Below, piece after piece: positions 9,558-20,525 of a stretch of 64,000 nt of DNA. This stretch comes from Trichosporon coremiiforme (taxonomy: Eukaryota; Basidiomycota; Tremellomycetes; Trichosporonales; Trichosporonaceae). Positions within the stretch are counted from its first letter, which is position 1. Each line of letters opens with the position of its first letter. The notes under the pieces are model-generated. The model was given only the letters and a program-made list of their open reading frames with translations, was not told the DNA's origin and did no database searches. The position numbers and the translations under genes are program-made. The stretch lies in the NCBI GenBank assembly GCA_039545355.1, contig BCJJ01000024.1, forward strand, positions 62,001-126,000, read 5' to 3'.

Positions 9558-12188
9558 ATGCCGCGCCGCGACCTCGTGCGCATCGTCCTCGTCGGTGACG
9601 GTGCGTGTCTTCCTTTTGGCGTTAAAACTGACAGCGCAGACGGTGTCGGCAAGAGTTCGATCATCACTAGTCTCATCAAGGAATCGTTTGTCACCAATGT
9701 GCGTACCACCGCTTTACTTTAAGTTCGCGAATCAACTTGAGCCGGATCGCACGACATCGGGCCGCCGATCGGCGTCGGAGGCTTCGGACAAGACGGACAT
9801 GACCCCCCCACGCCGAAACTTAGACAGCGCAAGGCATGCATGGTGCTGGACGTGCTGCCGCGCGGCTCGCACTCCTCCCTGGCTCCCTGGCCAGGTTAGG
9901 TCGCCGCGCGGGCCTCCTCCGTACACCCTGCGTGGTCTCGCCTTCCCCGGCACGCATAGCTGGCCCATACTGACGATCCCAGGTTCAGCCCATCGTTCCC
10001 GAGGTCACGATCCCACCGGAAGTCACCCCGGAGAATGTCACAACTAGCATTGTCGACACGAGCTGTGAGTGGAGGTCCCTCAACTATCGCTGATAATCAG
10101 CCGACCCACGGTCACGGCAGCACCTGCTGAGCCAGCTTGGGCGCGCGCACGTTATTTGCCTCGTCTACTCTATCTCGGACCCGTCAAGCTTCGACCGTGT
10201 CGCCGAGTTCTGGCTCCCATTGTTCAGGAAGGAGGGCATCAATGTGGGTCCACTCTGATTTGCCCATCGGAAAGATGCGCGTTGCATGGATCGAGGCTTT
10301 TCGTGGCTAGCGCCATCGGGCCGCGGCGCGCGTACCGCTGGCAGCACCAAGGAGCGCATAGCTGACAGCAAAACAGGTCCCCGTCATCCTCGTCGGGAAC
10401 AAGATCGACCTCCGCGGCGGCGAGGTCACAAATCAGGCGCTCGAGGAGGAGGTTGCGCCAATCATGCGCGAGTTCAAGGTAAGCAAACAAACCGACTTTC
10501 GCATTCCACAGAGTTCCCGCTGCTGACACCCACTACAGGAGGTCGAGACCGTTGTCGAATGCAGTGCGCGCCTACCGCTGAACGTGTCCGAGGTGTTCTA
10601 CTTTGCGCAGAAGGCGGTGCTCCACCCGACCGCGCCGCTGTACGACTCGCGGGAGCACATCCTGAAGCCCAAGTGCCTCGAGGCGCTGAAGCGTATCTTC
10701 AAGATCTCGGATGTCGACAAGGACGGTCTGCTGAACGCTGCCGAGCTGAACCAGTTCCAGCAGAAGTGCTTCTCCACCCCACTACAGACGCAGGAGCTTG
10801 AGGGTATCCTGAATTTGGTGCGGTCATATGACCCGGCCTCGGTCCAGCCGTTACCAAACACGCCGATGGGGCAGATGAACGAGAGCGGAGTGCTCGGATG
10901 GTCGCAGACGGCACAGGACGGATGGCCGCAAATGTCGACGCCGCAGGGCCAGCTCTCTCCGTCGGCTGAGGGACTGACGGAGCTCGGGTTCCTGTACCTG
11001 CACACGATCTTCATTCAACAGGGACGAATGGAGACGACGTGGACGGTCCTGCGGCAATTCGGGTACGGCGAGTCGCTCGACCTTCGGGAGGACTTCCTCT
11101 CGCCGCGGTTCGACGTGCCGTACGACTGCAGCGTGGAGCTGAGCCCGCTCGGCAACCAGTTCCTGACGGACATCTTCGAGGCGTATGACAAGGACAACGA
11201 CGGTGCGCTCTCGCAGTCTGAACTCGATGACCTCTTCTCCACCTCGCCCGGAAACCCGTGGCTGTCGCAGGGCTTCCCGCACACGACGATCACGGACGAC
11301 CTCGGCCGCGTCACGCTGCAGGGCTGGCTCGCGCAGTGGTCCATGATGACGCTGCTCGACCCGAAGCTGACGCTCAACTACATGGCGTACCTCGGCTTCT
11401 CGTCATCGCCGGCGTCGGACATGCCGCTCGTTGCGAGCGTCAAGGTCACACGGCCGCGCAAGGCGGACCGGCGGGCGAAGAAGGTCACGCGCAACGTGTT
11501 CCTTTGCTACGTCCTCGGCGCGACGGGATCGGGCAAAACCTCCCTGCTGCGGTCATTCGTGCACAAGCCGATCAGCGGGGACGACCGCTCCTACGAGCCG
11601 ACGACAAAGGTTCTTTCTGTTGTCAACTCGGTCGAGATCGACGGACAGGAAAAGTACCTCGTCCTGCAAGAGTTTGGGTCCAAGTACGAGTCCGAGATGC
11701 TCATCAACAAGAAGAAGCTCGAGCTCGCCGACATTCTGCTCTACATCCACGACTCGAGCGACACGAACTCCTTCTCCTACATCTCCAACCTGCGGCAGCA
11801 GTACAACCTGGACCACATCCCGAGTCTCTTCATCGCGACCAAGAGCGACCTCGACCTCGCCCAGCAGAGGCACGAGGTCCAGCCCGACGTGTACTGTCGG
11901 CGACTTGGCCTTCCCGCCCCGTTGGCCGTCAGCGCCGTCTCGGGCCCGCTGCCCAACCTCTGGGTCGCCATCACGAGGGTCGGCCTGAACCCGACATCGT
12001 ACATCCCGCGCGGACCAAGGAGCGACTCCCCCGCCAAGCGCGTAGCCGTGTACACCCTCACGGCGTCAAGTATCATGGCCATGGCCGCGGTATGGATGCG
12101 GTACCAAGGGTACACGTTTCGCGGCGTCTGGGGCTGGGTCGTGAGGAACACGGGCCTGCTCCTGGGATGGACCGCGAGGGAGAAGTAA
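9558..12188 (+). CDS. GEM1: Miro-type mitochondrial Rho GTPase
   Basis: Model: 9558-9600, 9640-9698, 9983-10064, 10101-10243, 10377-10478, 10539-12188; 692 aa. Domain order is that of Miro/Gem1. An N-terminal GTPase has P-loop GDDGVGKSS at residues 13-21 and NKID later. Two calcium-binding EF-hands follow, DVDKDGLLNAAEL near residue 200 and DKDNDGALSQSEL near 345. A second GTPase has P-loop GATGSGKT near 470 and TKSD. A C-terminal membrane anchor (about 655-690) is followed by a basic end. Gem1 is an outer mitochondrial membrane protein that controls mitochondrial shape and inheritance and works with the ER-mitochondria encounter structure. Introns are 39, 284, 36, 133 and 60 nt. Both nucleotide pockets look intact. 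Confidence 0.95.
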
Positions 12189-12530
12189 GGCGCAGGCAGC
12201 CGTCAGGCTGCCGAGCCATACCTTGTCTTGTGCATCTCACGACTTTGCCAAACCTGACAACGCAGCATGGTTAGCATGGCTCGAGCCACAGCACAAAAGC
12301 AAACAAACCCATGGGAAAGTAGGAGAAGCCCCATCCATCCACACATTAATGAAAACCGACGCCAACAACCACCAACCCCCACACCATCACTACTATTTCT
12401 TCAGATTCCATGCACTGCATACCATTTCACGATCTCTAGATTGGGTATCTTACGCTCGTGTCATTACTGATCAACTCCTCTACTCATACTACAACTGGGA
12501 AGGCCGTGGGGGATAGAGGGCTGAAGGAGG
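12189..12530. other. Convergent 3' intergenic region, GEM1 / 5'-nucleotidase-like gene
   Basis: 342 bp between two convergent stop codons, A/T-richer than its surroundings. It probably holds both 3' UTRs and polyadenylation signals. No other feature is seen. Confidence 0.5.
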
Positions 12531-15500
12531 CTACAGCCCGTCCTTGCCCGACGCATCCTTTAGTCGCCCATCAACGAGGGGACTGACGATGGCTAGGTCA
12601 TTGTCCAGCTGGTCGATCTCCAGTTTGCACTTATCGTCGCAGGGCATGCCCACATTCTGCGTTCCGATGGTAGTGAGACCTGGTGTGGGGGCGGGTGTCG
12701 GCGTGCGAGCCGGCGTCGGCGCAGTCGACACGCCAGCCTGGATCCTCCGCATGAGATCGCCCTTGAACCGGTCCACGTCCGACATGTGCTCGTGCTTGGC
12801 GAGGTAGATGGCCTCCTTGATGAAGTCCCAGTCGTGCTGCACGACGTGGTGCCGGAGGAAGTCCCAGCCGCTTTCTTGCACTTGCACTTGTTCTCCCTCG
12901 ATCACCACTTGCGGTCCGCCGCCGTTGCCCTGTCCCCCCTGTGCTCGCGGGGCACCTGACGACGCGGCGTGGACGGGCGGGTCAAATACATTCTCCGTCC
13001 CGCCCGGCATGTGTCCCGGCGCATCGGGGGAGAAGGACGCATCGAGCAGTGCGTCTTTCGTCGGCAACTCCACCTCCTGTACTTGCACCAGGCTGGAGGC
13101 AGGCTCCGGCTCGCCCGTCTCCACATTGTAGTCGCCGCCCGGCATGTGGCCCTTCTGCTCGACCGCGACGTCGATGACACCCCGGCTCTGCACTGAGCGC
13201 GTGTTGAGCTCGTTAGGAGTCTTGCGCGTCTTGCCCGCGAGCGAGGCGCGGGGAGACGCAACGGGCGACCGCGCGGCCCGCTCCCGGTGCTTCTTAAGTA
13301 CGAGCGGGGTCTTGGTGCCGAAGTAGGCGCCGTTGGCGGGGCTGACGCCGTCCGGCCCCACGGCGTCTGTGAGGTCGCACGCCGCCGCGTGTCCGTTGCC
13401 CTTTGCCGGGGTCGAGGGGATGGGCTGAGGCGCAGCGGGGGACTGGCCGTGGGCGGCAGCCGCTGCAGCGGGCGCATCGTCGACAGCAGCTTCGGCGACC
13501 TCGGCGTCCTCGACGAGTTGCTTCTTGCGCATGATGTAGGCGCTACCGAGCAGGAAGGACCGGATGATGTTACTGATGCTGGTGCCGGTTTCGTGGTCGA
13601 CGAGGAACTTGCGGCCCGTCAGCGCCTCGAAGCCGTCGAAGCCGTCGGCCATGTACTGACGCGTAATCTAATGTCAGCTGCAAATCCCAGGAAGGATCTA
13701 GCTTCGCGTCTCTTATTGCGAGCCTCGTGCACTCGTCACTCACCACGCGGTAGATCCGCCCGCCCTTCTCGTTCTTGACCTCGTCGCCGAGACGCAGGCG
13801 CGCACGGCGTACTTCGAGCCGCGTTCCGTCCGCCGTGTCCACGAACTCGACGGGGTCCTCCATGTCCTCTCCGCTTGAGGGGAGAGTGAGATGGATGCTC
13901 TTGACGCGGTGCATCGGGGGCGCCTGTGAGTCCCATTCGACCACGAGACCCGAAACGATGGGGAAGCGCCCCTCCTGAGCCGGCCAGCGCGAGAGACCGC
14001 TCTCGATCGTCTGCCAGATACCTTCGCCGTCGATCTGGTGTCAGCTGGGCGGAGCGCTCCTGGCAGCCTGCGGTAGGGGCCCTATTGTTGTCTGGAGGGC
14101 ACAGAGCAAGGGATGTTATGAGGCACAAATTGACTTACCTCCAGACAAACCACGGCGTCGTCGAACGGGAAGATCTCCAGAATGTCGCCGAGCCCAATCT
14201 TGCCTGGGCCATACTGGCTATCTCCTCGCAGCGTGCCTCCACAGATAATGCACGCGTCGGCGCCTGCCGTCAGCTTCGAGCAATACGAGCGAGCTTACCG
14301 GACGAAATGGTCATCTTCGAGTCGTGCTCCGGGTTCTTCGTGATGACGATCTTCTTGTCGACGAGACTCTCGTCATAAGCGTGCAGCAGTACGTCGGCTG
14401 TCCAGTTACCCAGGGAGGACTCGCGGGTGCGCACGACCTCGGAGCGTGCATCGAACGGCGTGATGCTGAAGCACACGGGCTGGCTCAGCGTCTTCGTCAC
14501 GCTGCTCAAAAGCTTGTCCATGAGCTTGTCGACTGCTCGACTCGTGGGCGAGGAGGGCACGACGTAGTGATGCTTTCCGGTCAGTGTCTCGATTACCCGC
14601 CGCCGGATCGCCTTGTCGTCCGGAGGCGAGAGGTTCAGCGTTGCGCTCGACAGGTCGCGGAAGTCAGTTCCAGACTTGATGATCCTGATGTCAGCTGCTA
14701 GAGACGGAGAGGAAGCTCACATGCACCCGTCGTCGCCTTCCGTGCCGGGCTTATCGCGCAGACCGACGTATCCGTCCCATGACGCAGCGCCCTTGCCGAT
14801 CTGCTGTTAGCTGGAGTATGCGTATGAGCTAGCTCACGTAGTAGATGTGGTCATGCCCGCCGATGATGAGATCGACGCCGTGCGTGTTCCGGATCTCGTC
14901 AGGGCGGTTCACCGCGCCGAGCTCCTTCGCGAGCTTGATGTCCTGTTGTTAGCTTTGAAAAAATGTCTTTCAGTTAGCTCACGTTAGGCACACGGCTGTG
15001 CGTGAGTGCGATAATGATGTCGACGCGGTACGGTCCGTTCGGGTCACGCAGCAGTTCGCTCAGCTCGAGACCAACCTCGCGCATGGGGCGGTAGCGGAAG
15101 TGGCTCGGCCAGGAGGGGATTGTGGCGATCCAATCTCTGCAAGCGTTAGCAAGGGCGAGCGCAGCTGTAACAGCGAGCCATTGAACAGCTCTCAAGGTCA
15201 AAAGCAACTCACTCCTCAACGAGTCCCACGAGTCCAACCTTGACACCACACCGCTCCTCGACAACGAAACGGTGGAGGGGCGCAGGCGTCCGTCCGGTGC
15301 GGTCATCCACGACATTCGACAGCAGCCACGGGAACTTGGTAGCGCCGACCAGCTTGGTCATGTGCGGGTATCCGAAGTCGAAGTCGTGGTTACCGACGCA
15401 TGCTGCGTCGATCTTGATCGCGTTCAAGACGGGGACCTGCGGGTTAGTCACTGAGCTCGAGCGCGGAACACCTCCACATTACACGACGTGCCCTCCACAC

Positions 15501-15953
15501 GTCCTTTACGGTACTGGCATGCCGCGGAATACGGCCAAACCGGTTCTAAGAGTGTGGAAGGGATGCCAAGTGCACTCGCCAGAGCACGCGATAAGAGTGG
15601 AGCGGTTCGCGGCTCGCTCCGCTCGCTGCTTGGGTACTCACCATATGACTTCCTCTCGTGACGCTGCTCTCAACAGAAGGCGAGAACACATCGCCGGCAA
15701 AAAGGAACAGTCCGTCTCGTCCATCATCGTCCGAGCCACCCTCCGTGAGACCCGGTTTGCGCGGCGGCCATTCCGCCCTCAGGTCCTTGACGAGCTGGGC
15801 GAACTGCCCGACCTTGATCTCGGCGTCTGCCGGGTATGCGTCCGGCGGGTCAGGACATCCAGGTTGTGGGACGTAGCGCTGCTGGACGCGGTAGACGTCG
15901 TTGAAGGCTAGGATCGGGACGGAGACCGCTGAGGCTGCCGTGCTCGTCGCCAT
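12531..15953 (-). CDS. 5'-nucleotidase/UshA-like metallophosphatase with long C-terminal extension
   Basis: Model (minus): 15642-15953, 15213-15436, 14983-15136, 14838-14942, 14721-14800, 14299-14684, 14139-14263, 13744-14034, 12531-13667; nine exons, 937 aa. Calcineurin-like metal motifs run in order: FNDVYRV (N18-D19), GDVFSP (G87-D88), GNHDFDFG (N120-H121), ALTHSR (H225) and GGHDH (H260, H262). The C-terminal nucleotidase domain follows (GNWTADVL, CGGTLRGD, DILEIFPFDD). The usual D-x-H of motif I reads D-x-Y, so one metal ligand is replaced. No secretion signal is seen at this start, which suggests a cytosolic enzyme. From about residue 600 the protein is low-complexity and carries two GHMPGG-x-x-NV motifs. 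The family hydrolyses nucleotide monophosphates or related phosphoesters; the exact substrate is unknown. Confidence 0.85.
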
Positions 15954-16409
15954 GGTTGAGTATCGGAAGAGGGGAGAGAGGGAAGAAGAGAGAAGAGGGA
16001 ACCGAGGCATCCAGAAGATGCCCTCGACGCCTGCAGGGTATGCGGTGGTGTTGACAGGGTCTGCAGTGACGTCTGCTCTGGATTGCCGATCATCACGTGT
16101 GGGCACTCGATAGCCGGTACTCTCCACCACTCTGCCCTCGCCGCCGCCCATTCACATCGACTCAATTGTCAGCACAAAGCCTACTCGGTATCATCGTTGA
16201 AGAAACTCAGAGCCAAAGCATATCTGCAACGGAAAGCTGCAATACTCCAGACATATATCCATGTAGTATAAACAAGAATGTGACCAAAATCTTAGCCAAA
16301 ACCGAAGCGAACGAAACCGAAACATATATCTGTATCTTATCTTGACAACTGTAGAAGTGTGATTATTATACCTGTGTGTAGTGTGTCTAGTACCTCCTCT
16401 CCTCGAAGC
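15954..16409. other. Intergenic region upstream of the 5'-nucleotidase-like gene
   Basis: 456 bp. Positions next to 15953 are G/A-rich on the + strand, that is C/T-rich on the transcribed strand, as in other 5' UTRs here. 16200-16370 is A/T-rich and probably holds the 3' UTR of the neighbouring minus-strand gene. No gene seen. Confidence 0.5.
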
Positions 16410-16673
16410 TCACTCCTCACGCAAGTAGTACAGCGAGCTGTCCGCCTCCTCAAGCACGCTCGGTGTGAAGAAGCTTCCCGCGTCGTTCTCCTTCTCCCTC
16501 CCGCGGCGCGACATGAAGCTGCCGGCGCCGCCGGTCCGTCTCGACCTTACACTGCCCGCGTCGACGGTCACGCGCGACATGAAGCTCGCCGCATCGCTGT
16601 CCCGCTGCTCCCGGTCGCAGAACCACCAGGGCGCCGCTGGGATCTCGGGCGACGCCGAGGACGCCGAGGGACT
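16410..16673 (-). other. 88-codon open extension in frame after a TAG stop
   Basis: Directly downstream of the TAG (16674-16676) of the gene at 16674-18464, the same frame stays open for 87 sense codons to a TGA at 16410-16412. Codon use is GC3-rich like neighbouring exons, and the peptide has repeated SFMSR motifs (DAASFMSR, GAGSFMSRR) plus an acidic end. It may be a former or conditional C-terminus. See findings. Confidence 0.5.
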
Positions 16674-18464
16674 CTATCCCAGGGCTTCGGTCCAGGCAAA
16701 GTTGGGCGAGTAGCGGACATTCGGGCCGCCACCGAGCGAGTTGGTCAGCGCCTCAAGCTCATCGTCGAGCACCTTGCGCGCAATCTGGTCGCCGTAGCTG
16801 ACGAGCGAAACGTAATGTTTCTGAGAGTTAGCACACGCTTCGGCTCGTTGTAACTCACCTTCAACCGTGAGTCAACCTTGATAAGAAGGTCGATGATCGT
16901 CGACGTCATCTTTTGCCCCTCGCCAACGAGGCAGTAGCCAGGCGGCATCTCGCCGAGGATCGCCGAGTCGGTCGCAAGGTCCGTAGCGGGTGCCGATCCG
17001 TCGGCGGGACCCATCATTAGCAGCGTGCCGTTGTGGAGCAGTGTCTGCGCGAGCTCGGCCCTGCTCGTTCCAGCCCTAGTGGGCGGCAGAACCATGGCGA
17101 GGAGCTTCTTGTACACATCGCGCATGATCGAGCACGTCGAGGCGTGCACCTGGAAGTAGTCGGGCGTGAACGGCATGACGGCTAACACCAAGAAGGACTC
17201 GGACGTCGCATCGACGGGCGCGATCGTGACCTCGGCGGTCGCCGTGTCGCGTGCCGCTGTCGGCTTCGGCTTTGCGCGCTGGGGACGGAAGAAGTTGCGC
17301 TGTGGCGTCAGCACAATAAGGGGTGGCGGGAACTCACCACAACGTTCTTGCTACCTCCCTTCTCCGACCAGGCCTCCCACTCGTCGAGTAACTTGTTGAT
17401 CGCGCGGAGGAAGTCACTGAGACCAGAAATGTCAAAGATGGCAGCGAGTGAGAGGCCAAGAGCATATTCTTGGCGCGCGAGTGTGTCGAGCTGCTTGGCA
17501 CCGAGTGCCGACTCGACCGTGGACCGCGCGACGTGGATGCTGTTCAGCCAGGGGACGTCTCTGTATTGTCAGCTGCATGTCGTGCTGTCTCTAAACTCAC
17601 CCGTTGTACCACTGCATCAGATATGACCACGCAATGAGGCGATCGCGGACGAGAGCGTAAACGTCCTCAACTCGGCGGACGGCACGGGGTCCGTTGGACC
17701 GCTCGCGGATGGGACCCATGCTGGACGACGACTGGGAGATGCTACGTCCCGACGAAGGGCCGATGGATCCGAGTCCTAAGCCGACGGTGGACCCTCCTCC
17801 GACACCAGACACCGATCCCGTTCTAGAGGACTCGGCGTACAGGGTGGACGTCTCGTGGCTGTCGTCGCTCGATGTCGTGGATGCGGCGTAGCTTCCCGGC
17901 GGGTTGTAGCTGGACGGCGGGTAGCCTGGTTTTCCGGGCTTGCTCAAGGCGGACAGCAACGACTGTTGTTAGTGTCGGATGCAGCAGATGGAGGATGGAG
18001 AGGATGCAAGGCCAAGCGGTTGCCGGCAAGCTGAGGGGAAGGTGAGGTGGCCAAGAGCTTAGAGCCGCGAAAGGGACACGAGCGCGGAACACGCGCAGGG
18101 AAGGAAGGGACGTGACGGGCCTGAATGGGGGAAGGTTGGGCGTTATCTTAGTGGATGTCCGCAGTGTGGGTTTGCGCATTCAGTGCACGCGTTGCACGTC
18201 TGTAATGCTCCGTCCATTGTCCATGTCGACAGGACGTAGAGACGTTGCGGAGGGTTTGGTTCTCTGCGTGGCTTGCGGCTTCTCGCGGCTTCTCTTACGG
18301 ATGTGTTGGAATGTCTCGGACGAAGGATCGTTACTACTCACATTGGACTGCTGCTGCTGTCAGCTGTGTTACTACGCTGCCAAGAGATCGAAAAGAGAAA
18401 AAGCATTACACACCAATGGGAGACCCACCTTTCGCTTCATGTTGGCTTTTGACATTGCGCCCAT
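16674..18464 (-). CDS. Unrecognised, conserved-looking fungal protein with a 12-nt micro-exon
   Basis: Model (minus): 18429-18464, 18342-18353, 17601-17962, 17338-17560, 16859-17299, 16674-16820; 406 aa. The start MGAMSKANMKRK is followed by a 12-nt exon encoding QQSN (a 15-nt version using the previous AG is possible), then a Ser/Gly-rich segment (about 20-85). A helical, aromatic-rich domain with VYALVRDRLIAWSYLMQWY runs from about 90 to 210. A third region (about 215-355) contains the FFRP box and LLMMG. I do not recognise the family. No membrane segment, signal peptide or enzyme motif is evident; a cytosolic or scaffold role is only a guess. Introns are 75, 379, 40, 38 and 38 nt. The final exon ends at a TAG, but the frame stays open for another 88 codons. 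It is divergent from the AIM18-like gene across 639 bp. Confidence 0.7.
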
Positions 18465-19103
18465 GATGCGGAGTGGGGAGAGGGGGGGGGAGAAGATCGA
18501 AGGGACGCCGAGTTGGGCGCGCAGCAAAGGGAGGCGAGGCCGAGCTGGGTGGTGGGTGCAGCGAACGGGGTAGGCGCAGTGAGCGGCGTAGGTGGAGCGA
18601 GATCGATACAGAGAGCAGGAACGGAGTAAGCCAAGCAAGAGTGAAAGTGATGGAAGAGTGTGAGTTGGGTTTGGCTGGGACGAAATCCGTCCCGTTACGC
18701 GAAGCGGGACGTCTCTCTTGCGCACGTCGCCGTGGTGTGCGTGCGCCGCCAGCGAAAGCCAGTCTACGCCGCCATCCCGCGCCTGAGCCCCCGAGGCTAG
18801 CGAGGCTGGGCTGGCTCGACTCCCTTTGGCCGATCGGGAGGGCCAAAATGGGCTGCTCAGGAACGCTCCGTTTCTGTGTCACGTGATATCTTCCCACGTG
18901 GAATCAATACCAGGCACACCCCGTCCAAACGTCATGAGACCTTGGACCACTCCGCATATGCCCGGCCAGTCCTGCCGGGGCTCGGCGGCTGCGTCTGATT
19001 GCAAGGTGCGGAAACGAGTCTGGCTGGCCTGGCCTCGCTGAAATAGCCACACGCGCTCTGCTGAGCTTCGCTTTCCTCTCCGTTCTCACCACTCACGCCC
19101 ACC
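18465..19103. promoter_or_regulatory. Divergent promoter region, unknown gene / AIM18-like gene
   Basis: 639 bp between divergent starts. It contains two E-box-like CACGTG/TCACGTGA motifs near 18880-18901 and CT-rich flanks. No gene supported. Confidence 0.45.
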
Positions 19104-20296
19104 ATGCGTACCGCTGCCCGATACTTTGCGCGCGCCCCGAGGCTGCTTCTCGCCGGAACTGCGATTGGCGCGGGAGTCGGCGCTGGCGTCTACTGTCTTG
19201 GTGAGTGTCGCGTTCGTGGATGGCGGGTGGCACAGGCACCAGACCGAGGTGTGGACGCGCTTGTCGTGTGGGTACGGGGTGCTGTGACGATGACAATTGC
19301 GGCAGAGAAGTCTCCGCGAGCAGACCTGTGTGCTCCGCTGCCACCCGCAAACTATGTGTGCCCGTCTCTGGAGAAGTGAACTGTCGGTTCGGACGAACAA
19401 TGCTATCGAGTCGTGTGACATAGCTGACCAACAGACGCCGAGTGCCGCGCCCAGCTCGCTGAGAGCGCCCATCTCCTCCGCTCCTCGCTGACGCAGCGCT
19501 ACGCCCTGAGGCTCGACACGCAGCCTCCCGTCGTGATCGCCGAGTCCAAGGCCGTGAGGAGTGAGTCCGCCAACCCCAGCGCCGTCCTGTGGCTCGTCCT
19601 GAGTCTCCGACGGAGCCAGGCTCAGACGTCATCACCAGCTAACCTCCAGTCGACCCCTCGACCCTCACGCCCCACCCGATAGCCCTCTACCCCGCCTCCG
19701 CCCCAGAGTTGACCCTCGTCGGTCTGGGCGTCCGCACAGTCTCCTTCCTCAAGATGAAAGTCTACTCTGCCGGATTCTACGTGGACGACATTTCCCTCCG
19801 CAAAGTGGCCGGATGTCCCGACGCGCCCGTCGACGAGCTCGTCGACCGACTCCTCGCTGCTCCGGCCGGAATCGCAGTGCGCATCGTGCCCGTGCGTAAC
19901 ACCGATTTCGGACACTTGAGGGACGGCTTCACGCGCACCCTCCTCGTGCGCCAGAAGGAGGCTAGGCGCGCCGGCCTTTTGAGCCCCGAGGAGGACGAGC
20001 AGGTCTCCGAGGCCATCACCGAGTTCAAGGGCTGCTTCCCCTCCGGCTCTGTGCCGAAGGGCAAGGAGTTGTTGTTGGTGAGGAGCCCCGATGGACGCAT
20101 CTTTGTCGAGTATGAGGGACGCGTGCTTGGTGGCACGAAGGAGCCTTGGGTTGGCCGGAATATGATTGCGAGCTACTTCTCCAAGAACCCGATTTCTGAG
20201 AAGTTGCTCGAGGATGTCGCGCAGGGCTTGGAGTGTCGCGGTAACGTCAAGAATGTGGTTCTGGATCATGAAAAGAAAAAGCAGCAGTTGTCCTAG
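19104..20296 (+). CDS. AIM18: AIM18/AIM46-type mitochondrial chalcone-isomerase-fold protein
   Basis: Model: 19104-19200, 19435-19560, 19650-20296; 289 aa. The N-terminus is basic (MRTAARYFARAPR) and followed by a Gly/Ala-rich helix, which suggests mitochondrial import and a membrane anchor. Residues about 75-280 match the chalcone-isomerase-like fold: the VGLGVRTVSFLKMKVYSAGF opening, the VRNTDFGHLRDGFTR helix and a VLGGTKEPWVGRNM segment. Fungal members are named for altered inheritance of mitochondria in yeast. They do not run flavonoid synthesis, and some have been linked to haem handling; which applies here is unknown. Introns of 234 and 89 nt have CTGAC/CTAAC branch sites. The 3' end faces the Chs4-like gene. 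Confidence 0.8.
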
Positions 20297-20525
20297 ATCC
20301 GAAGTAGTATGCACACATCACTCAATCCTTGCCCTTTGCCTAATAGTCCCGGACGCTGTGCCGATGAGCGCCACTCAGTCTCTCGCTCGCTCGCTGCTAC
20401 CGTGCACGCGTGCATTTGTACATGTAGGGAACAGAATTATAACGAGTATTCCTATCGCGTTGTCGTCTATGCTCTCTGCCTCCTCCTCTCACCCCCCGTG
20501 CCTTCCCGCCCGCAGCCCGCCTTGA

